Shown here: positions 26,688 through 35,061 of the stretch, piece after piece | How positions within the stretch are numbered: the first letter of the stretch is position 1 | Layout: every line of letters begins with the position of its first letter | NCBI RefSeq assembly: GCF_900102015.1 | Contig: NZ_FNAT01000001.1 | Coordinates: 620,001-684,000 of the forward strand | Length of the DNA: 64,000 nucleotides | Direction of reading: 5' to 3' | DNA from: Limimaricola pyoseonensis | Lineage (GTDB): Bacteria; Pseudomonadota; Alphaproteobacteria; Rhodobacterales; Rhodobacteraceae | Notes under the pieces: generated by a model | Told to the model about the DNA's origin: nothing | Databases searched by the model: none | Seen by the model: only the letters and a program-made list of their open reading frames with translations | Program-made: the position numbers and the translations under genes

Positions 26688-26732
26688 TGTCGCCCAATGT
26701 CGCGCGGCCCCGCCCTGCGACATCCGGCGACA
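26688..26732. promoter_or_regulatory. Four-copy TGTCGC array between the two paralogues
   Basis: Two direct TGTCGC repeats 10 bp apart (26688-26693 and 26698-26703) face two GCGACA copies, also 10 bp apart (26717-26722 and 26727-26732). The two 16-base arms match at 14 positions, separated by 13 bp. The spacing is one helical turn within each arm, as for a dimeric activator or repressor. It lies about 125 bp before paralogue B. An RNA hairpin is the alternative, but no T-run follows. Confidence 0.5.
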
Positions 26733-26855
26733 CTCCCGCGATGGCGCCGGGCGCCCGAGGCTGAGATGCCTGTCCTCGCGGCAGCGGACCCCGGCCCGCC
26801 GCCCACCCCAAGCGCCCCACACTCCCGCCCCGCGGGACATCGGAAAGGACGGATC

Positions 26856-27185
26856 ATGAAAACCAGCATCGCATTCGCGCTCGCCCTCGCGCTCGGCGGC
26901 ACCGCCGCCGCGGCCGACACCAACGGCTTCGCGCTGCAGCGCCACGCCGACAAGTCCACCTATCTCACGATCGACCTCGTGCGCGCCGACGGCGACGGCA
27001 TCGTCGAGATCGTCGACGCCACCGCGCATGGGCTCGGCCCGGTGATCGGCAGCGTCGCGGTCCGCGAAGGCGCCAACAACGACCTGCGCGTCCAGCTCGA
27101 GCGCCAGCCCGTCCGCTTCATGACGGCCGTGCTGCGCGACGCCTCGGGCGAGATCGTCGCCACCCAGCGCATCGACACCAACTGA
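26856..27185 (+). CDS. Small exported protein, paralogue B (function unknown)
   Basis: 109 residues, the same length as paralogue A and clearly homologous along its whole length. Sec signal MKTSIAFALALALGGTAAAA, then DTNGFALQRHADKSTYLTIDLVRADGDG. The last stretch (GEIVATQRIDTN plus stop and the next five bases) is identical at DNA level to paralogue A, while the middle has diverged, so the copies share either recent conversion or strong constraint at the C-terminus. The ribosome site is GGAAAGGA. It is convergent with the FAD monooxygenase gene. Confidence 0.85.
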   Translation: MKTSIAFALALALGGTAAAADTNGFALQRHADKSTYLTIDLVRADGDGIVEIVDATAHGLGPVIGSVAVREGANNDLRVQLERQPVRFMTAVLRDASGEIVATQRIDTN

Positions 27186-27277
27186 TCGCAACGGGGCACC
27201 TCCCACCCCCGCGCGACGCGCGCGGCGGCCGCCATGCCTCCCTGTCTCTACTCCACCGGCATGGCGCGCCGCCCGCC

Positions 27278-28450
27278 TCAGGCCCGACCCGCGACCCCCG
27301 TGTCGCGGGTCGCGTCGTATCCGTAGAGCCAATCCATCCGGTCGAGGAACCGCCCCGGCGCCACCCGCCCCAGAAGCCCGAGGCCGAGATGCGCCACCCG
27401 CCGGGCCGGCCCGCGCAGGTGGTAGTTGCGCGCATTGGCGTTGGCCGCGGCGATGGCGCGGACCACGCGCGGGCGCCGCAGCGCCTGGTAGCGGGCCAGC
27501 GCCGCCTCATGCCCGGCCTCGCGCGCGAGGCAATCCGCCAGCACCCAGCCATCCTCGATCGCGAGGTTCGCGCCCTGCGCGAGAAAGGGCAGCGTCGGAT
27601 GGGCCGCATCTCCCAGAAGCACCCGCGCGCCGTCATGCCAGCGCGGCGCCACCTCGTGGCGGAACAGCCCCCACAGCCGCACCGCGCCGATCCGCCCGAG
27701 CCAGCCGCGCAGTTCGGGCGCGGCGTCCGCGAAGGCCGAGCGCAGGTTGTCCGGGTCGTCGGGATGGTCCCAGCCCTCGGGCGCCCAGCCCCCCTGTTCG
27801 CGCACCGCGACGATGTTGAGCCGGCCGCCGGGCAGCGGATAGGTCACGACATGGCGGCCGGGCAGCATCCAGATCCGCGCCTCGGCCGGCTGGTCGGGCG
27901 CGTCGATCACCGCGCGCCACGCCACCTGTCCTGTGAAGAAGGGCGCCTCGCCCGGCCGCAGCAGCCCGCGCAGGGTCGAGCGGATGCCGTCGGCCCCCAC
28001 CACGAGGCCGGCCTGCAAGTCGCGGCCATCGGCGGTCGAGACATGGCCATCGGCGCCGGCCGAGACCAGCTCGGTCCCGTGCCGGATTTCGACGCCCTCG
28101 CGCCGGACGGCCTCGGCCAGGAGGTCGATCAGGTCGGCGCGGTGGAGAAAGCGGTAATCGCGCCCCGACAGGTCGAAGCGCGCGATCGGGCGGCCGGTCA
28201 GCCCGTCGGTCGGCACCACGGCCGCGGCGCGCAGGCCCGCGGCGTCGAGCGCCGGGCCGAGCCCGAGCGCGGACAGCACCGCGGCCCCGTTGGGCGTGAT
28301 CTGCAGGCCGGCTCCGACCGCGCCGAAATCGCCGGCGCGTTCGAGCAGCGTCACCTCGCGGCCGGCCCGGGCCAGCCCGAGCGCAGCGGTGAGGCCGCCG
28401 ATCCCGCCGCCGGCGACGATGATCCGGCGCCGCGGCGGGACGGGTCGCAT
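27278..28450 (-). CDS. FAD-dependent monooxygenase (salicylate hydroxylase-like)
   Basis: 390 residues. Group A flavoprotein hydroxylase motifs: RIIVAGGGIGGLTAALGLARAG (Rossmann GxGxxG, residues 9-30), VVGADGIRSTLR (the DG motif), and LLGDAAHPTLPFLAQGANLAIEDGWVL (FAD ribityl GD motif). It hydroxylates an aromatic or similar ring with NAD(P)H and O2. The substrate is unknown, since no catabolic gene lies near. It starts 4 bp after the dksA stop, so it may be co-transcribed. Confidence 0.9.
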   Translation of the reverse strand: MRPVPPRRRIIVAGGGIGGLTAALGLARAGREVTLLERAGDFGAVGAGLQITPNGAAVLSALGLGPALDAAGLRAAAVVPTDGLTGRPIARFDLSGRDYRFLHRADLIDLLAEAVRREGVEIRHGTELVSAGADGHVSTADGRDLQAGLVVGADGIRSTLRGLLRPGEAPFFTGQVAWRAVIDAPDQPAEARIWMLPGRHVVTYPLPGGRLNIVAVREQGGWAPEGWDHPDDPDNLRSAFADAAPELRGWLGRIGAVRLWGLFRHEVAPRWHDGARVLLGDAAHPTLPFLAQGANLAIEDGWVLADCLAREAGHEAALARYQALRRPRVVRAIAAANANARNYHLRGPARRVAHLGLGLLGRVAPGRFLDRMDWLYGYDATRDTGVAGRA

Positions 28451-28454
28451 CGGG

Positions 28455-28877
28455 TCAGTCGTCCCGATGCACCTTTTCGCGCCGCTCGTGGCGCTCCTGC
28501 GCCTCGAGGCTCATCGTCGCGATCGGGCGCGCGTCGAGCCGGCGCAGCGAGATCGGCTCGCCGGTGATCTCGCAATAGCCGTACTCGCCCTCGTCGATCC
28601 GCCGCAGCGCGGCGTCGATCTTGGAGACGAGCTTGCGCTGGCGGTCGCGGGTGCGCAGTTCCAGCGCCCGGTCGGTTTCCTCGCTGGCGCGGTCGGCGAT
28701 GTCGGGAATGTTGCGCGTCGCGTCCTTCATCCCCTCGATGGTGTCACGGCTGTCGGAGAGCAGTTCGGCTTTCCAGTGCAGCAGCTTGCGACGGAAGTAT
28801 TCGAGCTGGCGCTCGTTCATGAACGGCTCGTCCTCGGCGGGCCGGTAGTCGTCGGTCAGGAAGGCCTCGGCTTTCAT
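28455..28877 (-). CDS. dksA: DksA, RNA polymerase-binding regulator lacking three of the four zinc cysteines
   Basis: The ATG at 28877 has GGGAG just upstream and gives 140 residues; an ATG at 28889 is the alternative. The coiled coil and its acidic tip are conserved (IPDIADRASEETDRALELRTRDRQRKLV). In the globular domain the classical CxxC...CxxC is reduced to a single cysteine: GYCEITGEP has Thr at the second position, and the later pair reads ATMSLEAQ with Ser and Ala. DksA acts with ppGpp on rRNA and amino acid promoters. Loss of the zinc site would leave the fold metal-free. Confidence 0.93.
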   Translation of the reverse strand: MKAEAFLTDDYRPAEDEPFMNERQLEYFRRKLLHWKAELLSDSRDTIEGMKDATRNIPDIADRASEETDRALELRTRDRQRKLVSKIDAALRRIDEGEYGYCEITGEPISLRRLDARPIATMSLEAQERHERREKVHRDD

Positions 28878-29190
28878 GTCTGCTCCCATTCAAGGGCCAG
28901 CGCCGGGGCCCCCAAATCCACCCCGCAGCCGGCGTACCCTTATTATGCCGCCCTCCTACTCCCTGCGTCACCTTATGTCATCCTGTTTCTGCGCTGCCGT
29001 GGCCGGCGCGTCACTTCGGCGCGACTCCTTGCAAAGCAATCGATTGCTTCGAACGGGCGACAAGCGGTGATTGTCACGGCCTTTTCACGCTCGCGCGAGG
29101 GGTGGGCGCGACGCCGCGACGCGGCATGGACGCTGGACAGCCCGGCGCACGGCGGCTACTGCGACCGCGTCTGCTGCGATGGAGCCTGCG
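28878..29190. other. Intergenic region between dksA and a small membrane protein
   Basis: 313 bases with locally lower GC. It contains the perfect 16 bp palindrome at 29034-29049 and the divergent promoters of dksA and the small membrane protein. I see no convincing RNA gene. The frame opening at 29071 is rejected because its residues are Arg/Ala-rich noise and it has no ribosome site. Confidence 0.5.
29034..29049. promoter_or_regulatory. Perfect 16 bp palindrome, operator candidate
   Basis: AAGCAATC followed by its exact reverse complement GATTGCTT, with no spacer. It lies about 157 bp before dksA and 142 bp before the small membrane gene, so it could serve either divergent promoter. Confidence 0.45.
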
Positions 29191-29361
29191 ATGATCCTAC
29201 CTCTGGCCGGCCTCGTGCTCGGGGCGATGCTCGGTGCATGGCGCGCGCGCCGCCGCGGCGGGCGCGTGGCGGACATGCTGCAATGGGGCGCCGCACATGC
29301 GATCGCGCTGGGTCTGGTGGGGTTGTTCCTGCTGATCGCGGTCAGCCGCCTCGCCGCCTGA
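29191..29361 (+). CDS. Small two-helix membrane protein (function unknown)
   Basis: 56 residues from the ATG at 29191, chosen because GGAG lies 7 bp upstream; 29179 is an alternative. Two hydrophobic helices (MILPLAGLVLGAMLGAWRA and HAIALGLVGLFLLIAVSRL) are joined by the basic loop RRRGGRVADMLQWGAA. Small proteins of this type occur next to dksA in related genomes and are sometimes labelled apolipoprotein acyltransferase, a name the sequence does not support. The stop codon sits inside a 9 bp hairpin (29349-29370). Confidence 0.65.
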   Translation: MILPLAGLVLGAMLGAWRARRRGGRVADMLQWGAAHAIALGLVGLFLLIAVSRLAA

Positions 29362-29370
29362 GCGGCGAGG
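29349..29370 (+). terminator. Hairpin across the stop codon of the small membrane protein
   Basis: CCTCGCCGC (29349-29357) pairs with GCGGCGAGG (29362-29370) around CTGA. There is no T-run. It lies between two convergent small genes and could limit read-through in both directions. Confidence 0.4.
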
Positions 29371-29384
29371 GGCGCGATCCAAGT

Positions 29385-29546
29385 TCAGTGGCGCGGATCG
29401 GGCTCGGGCCCGGGGGCGGGTTTCGTCTCGGCCTCGGCCAGACGGCCCAGCAGGTCGCGCAGATGATCCGGCAGATCCCGCTCCACGGGGAATGCCTTGC
29501 GCATCGATGCGGCGCGAACCTGCTTGTCGTGTCGCTCGAAATCCAT
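29385..29546 (-). CDS. Very small protein, weakly NepR-like (53 aa)
   Basis: ATG at 29546 behind GAGG, stop at 29385. The 53 residues start MDFERHDKQVRAASMRKAF and include LPDHLRDLLGRLAEAE, then a Pro-rich tail. The amphipathic P-D-x-L-x-D-L-L-x-R-L segment resembles the conserved C-terminal helix of NepR anti-sigma factors of the alphaproteobacterial general stress response. The match is short, and no phyR or ecfG gene is near, so the assignment is only a suggestion. Codon use fits a real gene. Confidence 0.5.
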   Translation of the reverse strand: MDFERHDKQVRAASMRKAFPVERDLPDHLRDLLGRLAEAETKPAPGPEPDPRH

Positions 29547-29602
29547 GACTGCCTCGTTCGGTGGATGCCACCCCCCCTGTTATGCTTTCAATAGAGATAC
29601 CC

Positions 29603-29630
29603 CCGATTCGGTTCCAACCGCGTGAATCGG
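29603..29630. repeat. Interrupted inverted repeat upstream of the M48 gene
   Basis: CCGATTC (29603-29609) and GAATCGG (29624-29630) enclose GGTTCCAACC plus four bases. It lies in the divergent spacer between the 53-residue gene and the M48 peptidase gene and could be an operator. Confidence 0.35.
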
Positions 29631-29716
29631 CTCGACCCCAACTGTGGCGTCCACAGCGCATGTGACCCACAAGACCCTGTGAGGCGTCCGACAATCGCCG
29701 CCATGATGCTGCCACG

Positions 29717-30403
29717 ATGCTCAAACTCACACCGATCCTGATCGCCCTGCTCTACGGCCTTGCGGTCTATCACTTTTCCGCGTGGCGCACCCGGCGCGAG
29801 CTGGACCAGCGCTCGACCGAGCTGGCCGAACCGCGGCTGAAGGCGGTGTGCGACCGGCTGGCGCGCGCGCTCGACCTGCCGCGCATCAAGGTGCATGTCT
29901 ACGAGATCGCCCCGGTCAACGGGCTCGCCGCCCCCGATGGGCGGATCTTCCTGACCCGCGGCTTTCTCGACCGTTACGCGCGCGGCGAGGTGACGGCCGA
30001 GGAGATCGCCAGCGTCGTGGCGCACGAGCTGGGCCACGTGGCGCTTGGCCATGCCCGCCGCCGGATGGTCGATTTCTCGGCGCAGAACGCGCTCCGCACC
30101 GCGCTCGCCGCCGTGCTGTCGCGGCTCATTCCCGGTCTCGGCGGCCTCATCGCCTCGGGCCTCGCGCGGCTGGTCTCGGCCCGGCTCAGCCGGGGCGACG
30201 AGTACGAGGCCGACGCCTATGCCTCGGCGCTGATGCTCAAGGCCGGTCTCGGCACCGGGCCGCAGAAGTCGCTGCTGTCGAAGCTGGAGAAGCTCGCCGG
30301 CGCCGGCGGCAGCGCCACCCCGGCCTGGCTTCTGAGCCACCCCAAGACCGCGCAGCGCATCGCCGCGATCGACGCCAACGAGGCGAAGTGGCTCAACGCC
30401 TGA
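29717..30403 (+). CDS. M48 family metallopeptidase
   Basis: 228 residues. One N-terminal membrane helix (LTPILIALLYGLAVYHFSAW) anchors the domain. The zinc motif HELGH lies in ASVVAHELGHVALGH, and the third ligand Glu in GDEYEADAYAS. The size and fold are those of the small Ste24/HtpX-like proteases found in proteobacteria. It probably degrades or trims membrane-associated proteins. No clear Shine-Dalgarno precedes the ATG. Its last 11 bp overlap the convergent PIN gene. Confidence 0.88.
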   Translation: MLKLTPILIALLYGLAVYHFSAWRTRRELDQRSTELAEPRLKAVCDRLARALDLPRIKVHVYEIAPVNGLAAPDGRIFLTRGFLDRYARGEVTAEEIASVVAHELGHVALGHARRRMVDFSAQNALRTALAAVLSRLIPGLGGLIASGLARLVSARLSRGDEYEADAYASALMLKAGLGTGPQKSLLSKLEKLAGAGGSATPAWLLSHPKTAQRIAAIDANEAKWLNA

Positions 30404-30941
30404 GCTCGACCGCCTTGCCGAACCGGTTGAGCCGCGCCTTCTTCAGAAGCCTGCGCGGCTCCCACCCCTCGCCCGACAGCCGCGAGGCCTCGGCCACCAC
30501 CGCGTCCACCACCTCGCCCACCGGGCCGGGGCTGGCCTCGAAGAGGCCGAGCAGGAAGTTGTCCGGATCGGCGCGGCTGAGCCCCTCCTCGGCGAGGATG
30601 TCGCGCGGGAAGTCCTTGGCGTTCATGGTGACGATCACGTCGCAATGGCCCGCCACGGCGCTTGCCAGCACATGGACGTCGTCCGGGTCGGGCAGCCAGA
30701 GCCGCCGCTCCAGGTCCGGCGCGGGCTTGGTGCGGCCGCGCGGGAACTTGGCGTCGAGCATGGCGATCTCGCCGCGCGCGATCGCCTCGCCCTCCGGCCC
30801 CAGCCGCGCCGCCGCGCGCGCCCATTCCTCCGAGATCCGCGCGCTCCAGCGCGGCTCGAACAGCCCCTTGCCGGCGCAGCCGAGCAGGAGCTCGCGCATC
30901 ACCGTCGGGTAGAGCACGCAGGCGTCGAGCAGGACCCTCAC
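30393..30941 (-). CDS. PIN domain protein (putative ribonuclease)
   Basis: 182 residues. PIN acidic residues are visible: Asp6 (VLLDACVLYP), a Glu in ARISEEWARA, Asp in LPDPDDVHVLASAV, and VTMNAKDFP. The C-terminal part (about 120-182) is helical and basic and is not part of the core fold. The start overlaps the rlmI stop by 4 bp, so it is translated with rlmI rather than with an antitoxin; no antitoxin gene is adjacent. It is likely an Mg2+-dependent RNase whose control differs from VapC. Confidence 0.85.
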   Translation of the reverse strand: MRVLLDACVLYPTVMRELLLGCAGKGLFEPRWSARISEEWARAAARLGPEGEAIARGEIAMLDAKFPRGRTKPAPDLERRLWLPDPDDVHVLASAVAGHCDVIVTMNAKDFPRDILAEEGLSRADPDNFLLGLFEASPGPVGEVVDAVVAEASRLSGEGWEPRRLLKKARLNRFGKAVELRR

Positions 30942-32146
30942 AGCCGGAACGCGAGCGCCTTGAGATAGCCGCCCTCGGCCAGCTGCGGCAGCACCGGGTG
31001 GTCGGCCCCGGCAAAGCCGGTGTAGCAGATCGCGCCGCGCCGCCCGGCCTTGCCGATGCCGCGGGCCGAGGCCGCGCGGAACTTCGACAGATCCGCCGCG
31101 TGGCTGCAGGAGCAGAGCACGAGGTAGCCCCCCTCCTCGACCAGCGGCGCCGCCAGCCGCGCGATCCGCTCATAGGCGCGAAGCCCTGCCTCCAGCGCCT
31201 GCTTCGAGGGCGCGAAGGCCGGCGGGTCGCAGACCACCACGTCGAAGCGCCGCCCCTCGGCGGCCAGCGCGGCCAGCGTATCGAAGGCGTCGCCCTGCCG
31301 GGTCTCGAAGCGGTCGGCCATGCCAGAGGCCTCGGCCCCCGCCCGCGCCAGTTCCAGCGCCGGGGCGGAACCGTCCACCGCCAGCGCGCTCTCCGCGCCG
31401 CCGGCCAGGGCGGCCAAGCCGAAGCCGCCGACATGGCTGAAGACGTCGAGCACCCGCGCGCCTTTGGCGAGCCCCGCCGTGAAGGCGTGGTTCGGCCGCT
31501 GGTCGTAGAACAGCCCGGTCTTCTGGCCGCCCATCAGGTCGGCCATGTAGGTCGCGCCGTTCATCGGCACCGGCACCGGCCCCTCGGGCGCCTCGCCCCG
31601 CAGCATCCGCAGCTCTTCGCCCAGGCCTTCCAGACCGCGCGCGCGGCCCGAGCCGTTCAGCACGACGCGGCGGATGCCGGTGGCCGAGAGCAGCGCGTCG
31701 GCGATGGTCTCGGCCCCGGCATCGGCCCAGGCGGCGTTGGGCTGCAGCACCGCGATCTCGCCGAAGCGGTCGATCACCACGCCGGGCAGCCCGTCGGCCT
31801 CGGCATGCACGAGCCGGTAGAAGGGCTGGTCGAACAGCGCCTCGCGGTGGCGCAGCGCCGCCACCAGCTTCGCGGCGATCCAGTCGCCGTCGATCACCGC
31901 CTCCGGGTCGCGGTCGAGCACCCGCGCGGCGATCTTCGAGTCCGGGTTCACCGTGACCACGGCCATCGGCCGCCGCTCGGCATCCTCGAGCACGGCGAGG
32001 CTGCCGGGCGCGAGCTTCTTGGTGCGGCGGTCGAGCACCATCTCGTTGGCGAAGACCCAGGGAAAGCCGTGGCGCACGGCGCGGGCGTCGGCCTTGGGCA
32101 GCAGCCGGACCGTCGGATAGGGCGGGAGGTGGGGGAATGGCGTCAT
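30938..32146 (-). CDS. rlmI: Class I SAM-dependent rRNA methyltransferase, RlmI-like
   Basis: The ATG at 32146 behind GGAGGG gives 402 residues. An N-terminal PUA domain ([23 protein letters not shown]) is followed by a central domain and a Rossmann methyltransferase: [24 protein letters not shown] (SAM site) and [12 protein letters not shown] (motif IV), with CSCSH near the end. RlmI methylates cytosine 1962 of 23S rRNA. The assignment to the RlmI/RlmK-like group is firm, the target base less so. It leads a two-gene unit with the PIN gene. Confidence 0.88.
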   Translation of the reverse strand: MTPFPHLPPYPTVRLLPKADARAVRHGFPWVFANEMVLDRRTKKLAPGSLAVLEDAERRPMAVVTVNPDSKIAARVLDRDPEAVIDGDWIAAKLVAALRHREALFDQPFYRLVHAEADGLPGVVIDRFGEIAVLQPNAAWADAGAETIADALLSATGIRRVVLNGSGRARGLEGLGEELRMLRGEAPEGPVPVPMNGATYMADLMGGQKTGLFYDQRPNHAFTAGLAKGARVLDVFSHVGGFGLAALAGGAESALAVDGSAPALELARAGAEASGMADRFETRQGDAFDTLAALAAEGRRFDVVVCDPPAFAPSKQALEAGLRAYERIARLAAPLVEEGGYLVLCSCSHAADLSKFRAASARGIGKAGRRGAICYTGFAGADHPVLPQLAEGGYLKALAFRL

Positions 32147-32267
32147 GCGCCCTCCTACCCTGCCCGGGCTACGGCGAAAAGAGGGACGAACGGGGCGAAC
32201 CGCACCACGCCCGGCGCGTTGACCCGGCATGGCCCCGGCGTCGTGCCGCGCTGCGGCGACCGTGGTT

Positions 32268-32279
32268 GTTAGCGCTAAC
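32268..32279. promoter_or_regulatory. LacI-type operator upstream of edd
   Basis: GTTAGC followed by its exact complement GCTAAC forms a 12 bp palindrome 53 bp before the edd ATG. Even-length palindromes with a central CG or GC are typical of LacI-family operators. The same GCTAAC half-site occurs twice before the aldolase gene. Confidence 0.65.
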
Positions 32280-32331
32280 GATACATGCTATGGCCGGGCC
32301 GACCTCGATTTCTCGCCAGCAGGAGCTGTTC

Positions 32332-34134
32332 ATGGCCCTCAACCGCACGCTCGAAGCCGTCACCGACCGGATCCGCGCCCGCAGCGAAGGCCCGCGCCGG
32401 CGCTATCTCGACACCATGGCCGCCGCCGCCGCCGAGGGTCCGCGCCGCGCGCATCTGACCTGCGGCAACCAGGCCCATGCCTATGCCGCCACCGGCCCCG
32501 ACAAGGACGCGCTGGCCGAGGGCCGCGCCCCGAACATCGGCATCATCACCGCCTACAACGACATGCTCTCGGCGCATCAGCCGTTCGAGACCTACCCGGC
32601 GCTGATCCGCGAGGCCGCGCGCGCGGCCGGGGCCACCGCGCAGGTCGCGGGCGGCGTGCCGGCGATGTGCGACGGCGTCACCCAGGGTCAGACCGGGATG
32701 GAGCTGTCGCTGTTCTCGCGCGACGTGATCGCGCTCGCCGCCGCGGTGGGCCTGTCGCACAACACCTACGACTCGGCGCTCTATCTCGGCGTCTGCGACA
32801 AGATCGTGCCCGGCCTCGTCATGGCCGCCGCCACCTTCGGCTACATCCCCTCGGTGTTCCTGCCCGCAGGTCCCATGGTCTCGGGCCTGCCCAATGACGA
32901 GAAGGCCCGCGTGCGCCAGCAGTTCGCCGCCGGCGAAGTGGGCCGCGACGCGCTGATGAAGGCCGAGATGGAAAGCTATCACGGCCCGGGCACCTGCACC
33001 TTCTACGGCACCGCGAACTCCAACCAGATGCTGATGGAGTTCATGGGCCTGCACCTGCCGGGTTCGAGCTTCGTGAACCCGGGCACGCCGCTGCGCGACG
33101 CGCTGACCAAGGCCGGCACCGCCCGCGCGGCACAGATCACGGCCCTTGGCAACGAGTTCACCCCCGTCTCCGACGTGCTCGACGAGCGCGCCTTCGTGAA
33201 CGGCATCGTCGGGCTGATGGCGACGGGCGGCTCCACCAACCTCGTGCTGCACCTGCCCGCGATGGCCAAGGCCGCCGGCGTGATCCTCGACCTCGAGGAC
33301 TTCGCGGAGCTCTCCACGATCACCCCGCTGATGGCCAAGGTCTACCCGAACGGCCTCGCCGACGTGAACCATTTCCACGCCGCGGGGGGCTTGGGCTACA
33401 TGATCGGCGAGCTTCTGAACGCCGGTCTCCTGCACCCCGACACCCGCACCGTGGCGGGCGACGGGCTCGAGCTCTACACCCGCGAGCCGAAGCTCAGGGA
33501 CGGCAAGCTCGAATGGGAGGCGACCGACGGCAAGACCCGCAACGACAAGATCCTGCGCCCGGTCTCCGACCCGTTCCAGCCGACCGGCGGCCTGCGCCAG
33601 CTCGACGGCGATCTCGGCCGCGCGGTGATCAAGACCTCGGCCGTCACCCCCGAGCGTCAGGTGATCGAGGCCAAGGCCCGCGTCTTCCACGACCAGGAGG
33701 CGGTGAAGACCGCCTTCCGCAACGACGAGTTCACCGAGGACACCATCGTCGTGGTCCGCTACCAGGGCCCGAAGTCGAACGGCATGCCCGAGCTGCACAA
33801 CCTGACGCCGACGCTGGCGGTGCTGCAGGACCGCGGCCTGAAGGTGGCGCTGGTCACCGACGGCCGGATGTCGGGCGCGTCGGGCAAGGTGCCGGCGGCG
33901 ATCCACGTCACCCCCGAGGCCGCCGATGGCGGCGCGATCGCGCTCATCCGCGACGGCGACCGGATGCGGCTCGACGCGCCCTCGGGCCGGCTCGAGGTGC
34001 TCGAGGACCTGTCGGGTCGCGAGCCGGCGCCGGCGGATCTGTCGGGCAACGGCAACGGCGTCGGCCGCGAGCTGTTCGAGGTGTTCCGCAACACCGTCGG
34101 CGGCGCCGCCTACGGCGCGGCGGTGGTGGTCTGA
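32332..34134 (+). CDS. edd: Phosphogluconate dehydratase
   Basis: 600 residues from the ATG at 32332 ([18 protein letters not shown]); frames starting at 32137 read through the operator and are rejected. IlvD/Edd family motifs: [26 protein letters not shown] and [17 protein letters not shown], with iron-sulfur cysteines expected at [13 protein letters not shown] and the [19 protein letters not shown] region. The C-terminus has [21 protein letters not shown]. It converts 6-phosphogluconate to KDPG, the committed Entner-Doudoroff step. eda follows 228 bp downstream. Confidence 0.97.
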   Translation: MALNRTLEAVTDRIRARSEGPRRRYLDTMAAAAAEGPRRAHLTCGNQAHAYAATGPDKDALAEGRAPNIGIITAYNDMLSAHQPFETYPALIREAARAAGATAQVAGGVPAMCDGVTQGQTGMELSLFSRDVIALAAAVGLSHNTYDSALYLGVCDKIVPGLVMAAATFGYIPSVFLPAGPMVSGLPNDEKARVRQQFAAGEVGRDALMKAEMESYHGPGTCTFYGTANSNQMLMEFMGLHLPGSSFVNPGTPLRDALTKAGTARAAQITALGNEFTPVSDVLDERAFVNGIVGLMATGGSTNLVLHLPAMAKAAGVILDLEDFAELSTITPLMAKVYPNGLADVNHFHAAGGLGYMIGELLNAGLLHPDTRTVAGDGLELYTREPKLRDGKLEWEATDGKTRNDKILRPVSDPFQPTGGLRQLDGDLGRAVIKTSAVTPERQVIEAKARVFHDQEAVKTAFRNDEFTEDTIVVVRYQGPKSNGMPELHNLTPTLAVLQDRGLKVALVTDGRMSGASGKVPAAIHVTPEAADGGAIALIRDGDRMRLDAPSGRLEVLEDLSGREPAPADLSGNGNGVGRELFEVFRNTVGGAAYGAAVVV

Positions 34135-34362
34135 CGCATGGCGCGGACGGCGTCGATGCCGGCCCCTCCCCGGCCTGGCACCGACGCCGCCGCATTGTGC
34201 GGGGGAGGCCACGGGCCGGCCCCGTGAACGCGACCATGCTCCGTCCGACGGCCGCCAGCCCGACCCCGCCGCCGCAGGGTGCGGCGATATGGTTAACCGG
34301 ATATTAACAAGACAGGGACGATTGCGTCGTCCCACCCCCGACACAGTCAACAGGACAGACAG

Positions 34363-35004
34363 ATGACCCCCGAACACGCCTCCGAACTGACCGCCGAGGT
34401 CTGCGGCCTCGCCCCCGTGATCCCGGTTCTCGTGGTCGAGGATGCCGCGATCGCCGCCGATCTCGCCCGCGCGCTGGTGGCCGGCGGGCTGCCGGCGCTG
34501 GAGGTGACGCTGCGCACGCCGGCCGCGCTCGACGTGATCCGCGAGATGGCGCAGGTCGAGGGCGGCGTGGTCGGCGCCGGCACGCTGCTGACGCCGCGCG
34601 ACGTCGAGAACGCCAAGGCCGCCGGCGCGAGCTTCGGCGTCAGCCCCGGCGCAACCGACCGGCTGCTCGACGCCTGCGAGGCCAACGACCTGCCGCTCCT
34701 GCCGGGTGCGGCGACCGCCTCCGAGGTGCTGCGGCTCTATGAGCGCGGCTACACGGTGCAGAAGTTCTTCCCGGCCGAGGCCAATGGCGGCGCGCCTGCG
34801 CTCAAGGCGATCGGCGCGCCGATCCCGCAGGTGCATTTCTGCCCGACCGGCGGCGTCAGCCTGAAGAACGCGAACGACTACCTGTCGCTGCCCAACACGC
34901 TCTGCGTCGGCGGCAGCTGGGTCGCGCCGGCCGACAAGGTCCGGGCCGGCGACTGGGACGCGATCACCAAGCTCGCCGCCGAGGCCGCCGCGCTGTCGCG
35001 CTGA
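34363..35004 (+). CDS. eda: 2-dehydro-3-deoxy-phosphogluconate aldolase
   Basis: 213 residues. Class I aldolase with Glu47 and Arg51 in ALEVTLRTP and the Schiff-base Lys134 in VQKFFPAE. It splits KDPG into pyruvate and glyceraldehyde-3-phosphate, completing the pathway begun by edd. The 228 bp between the genes holds an AT-rich stretch (GGTTAACCGG...TTAACAAG near 34290-34312), which may be an extra promoter or a degenerate operator. Confidence 0.96.
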   Translation: MTPEHASELTAEVCGLAPVIPVLVVEDAAIAADLARALVAGGLPALEVTLRTPAALDVIREMAQVEGGVVGAGTLLTPRDVENAKAAGASFGVSPGATDRLLDACEANDLPLLPGAATASEVLRLYERGYTVQKFFPAEANGGAPALKAIGAPIPQVHFCPTGGVSLKNANDYLSLPNTLCVGGSWVAPADKVRAGDWDAITKLAAEAAALSR

Positions 35005-35061
35005 GCGGGGCTGCTTCACGCCCGAACTGCTGATGGCCCGCCCGCCGGACCGGGCGGGCCG

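Noticed and set aside
34286-34315. Second LacI operator before eda
   Set aside because: GGTTAACC and TTAACA occur close together but do not form the GTTAGC-GCTAAC palindrome; the similarity may just reflect AT-rich promoter sequence.
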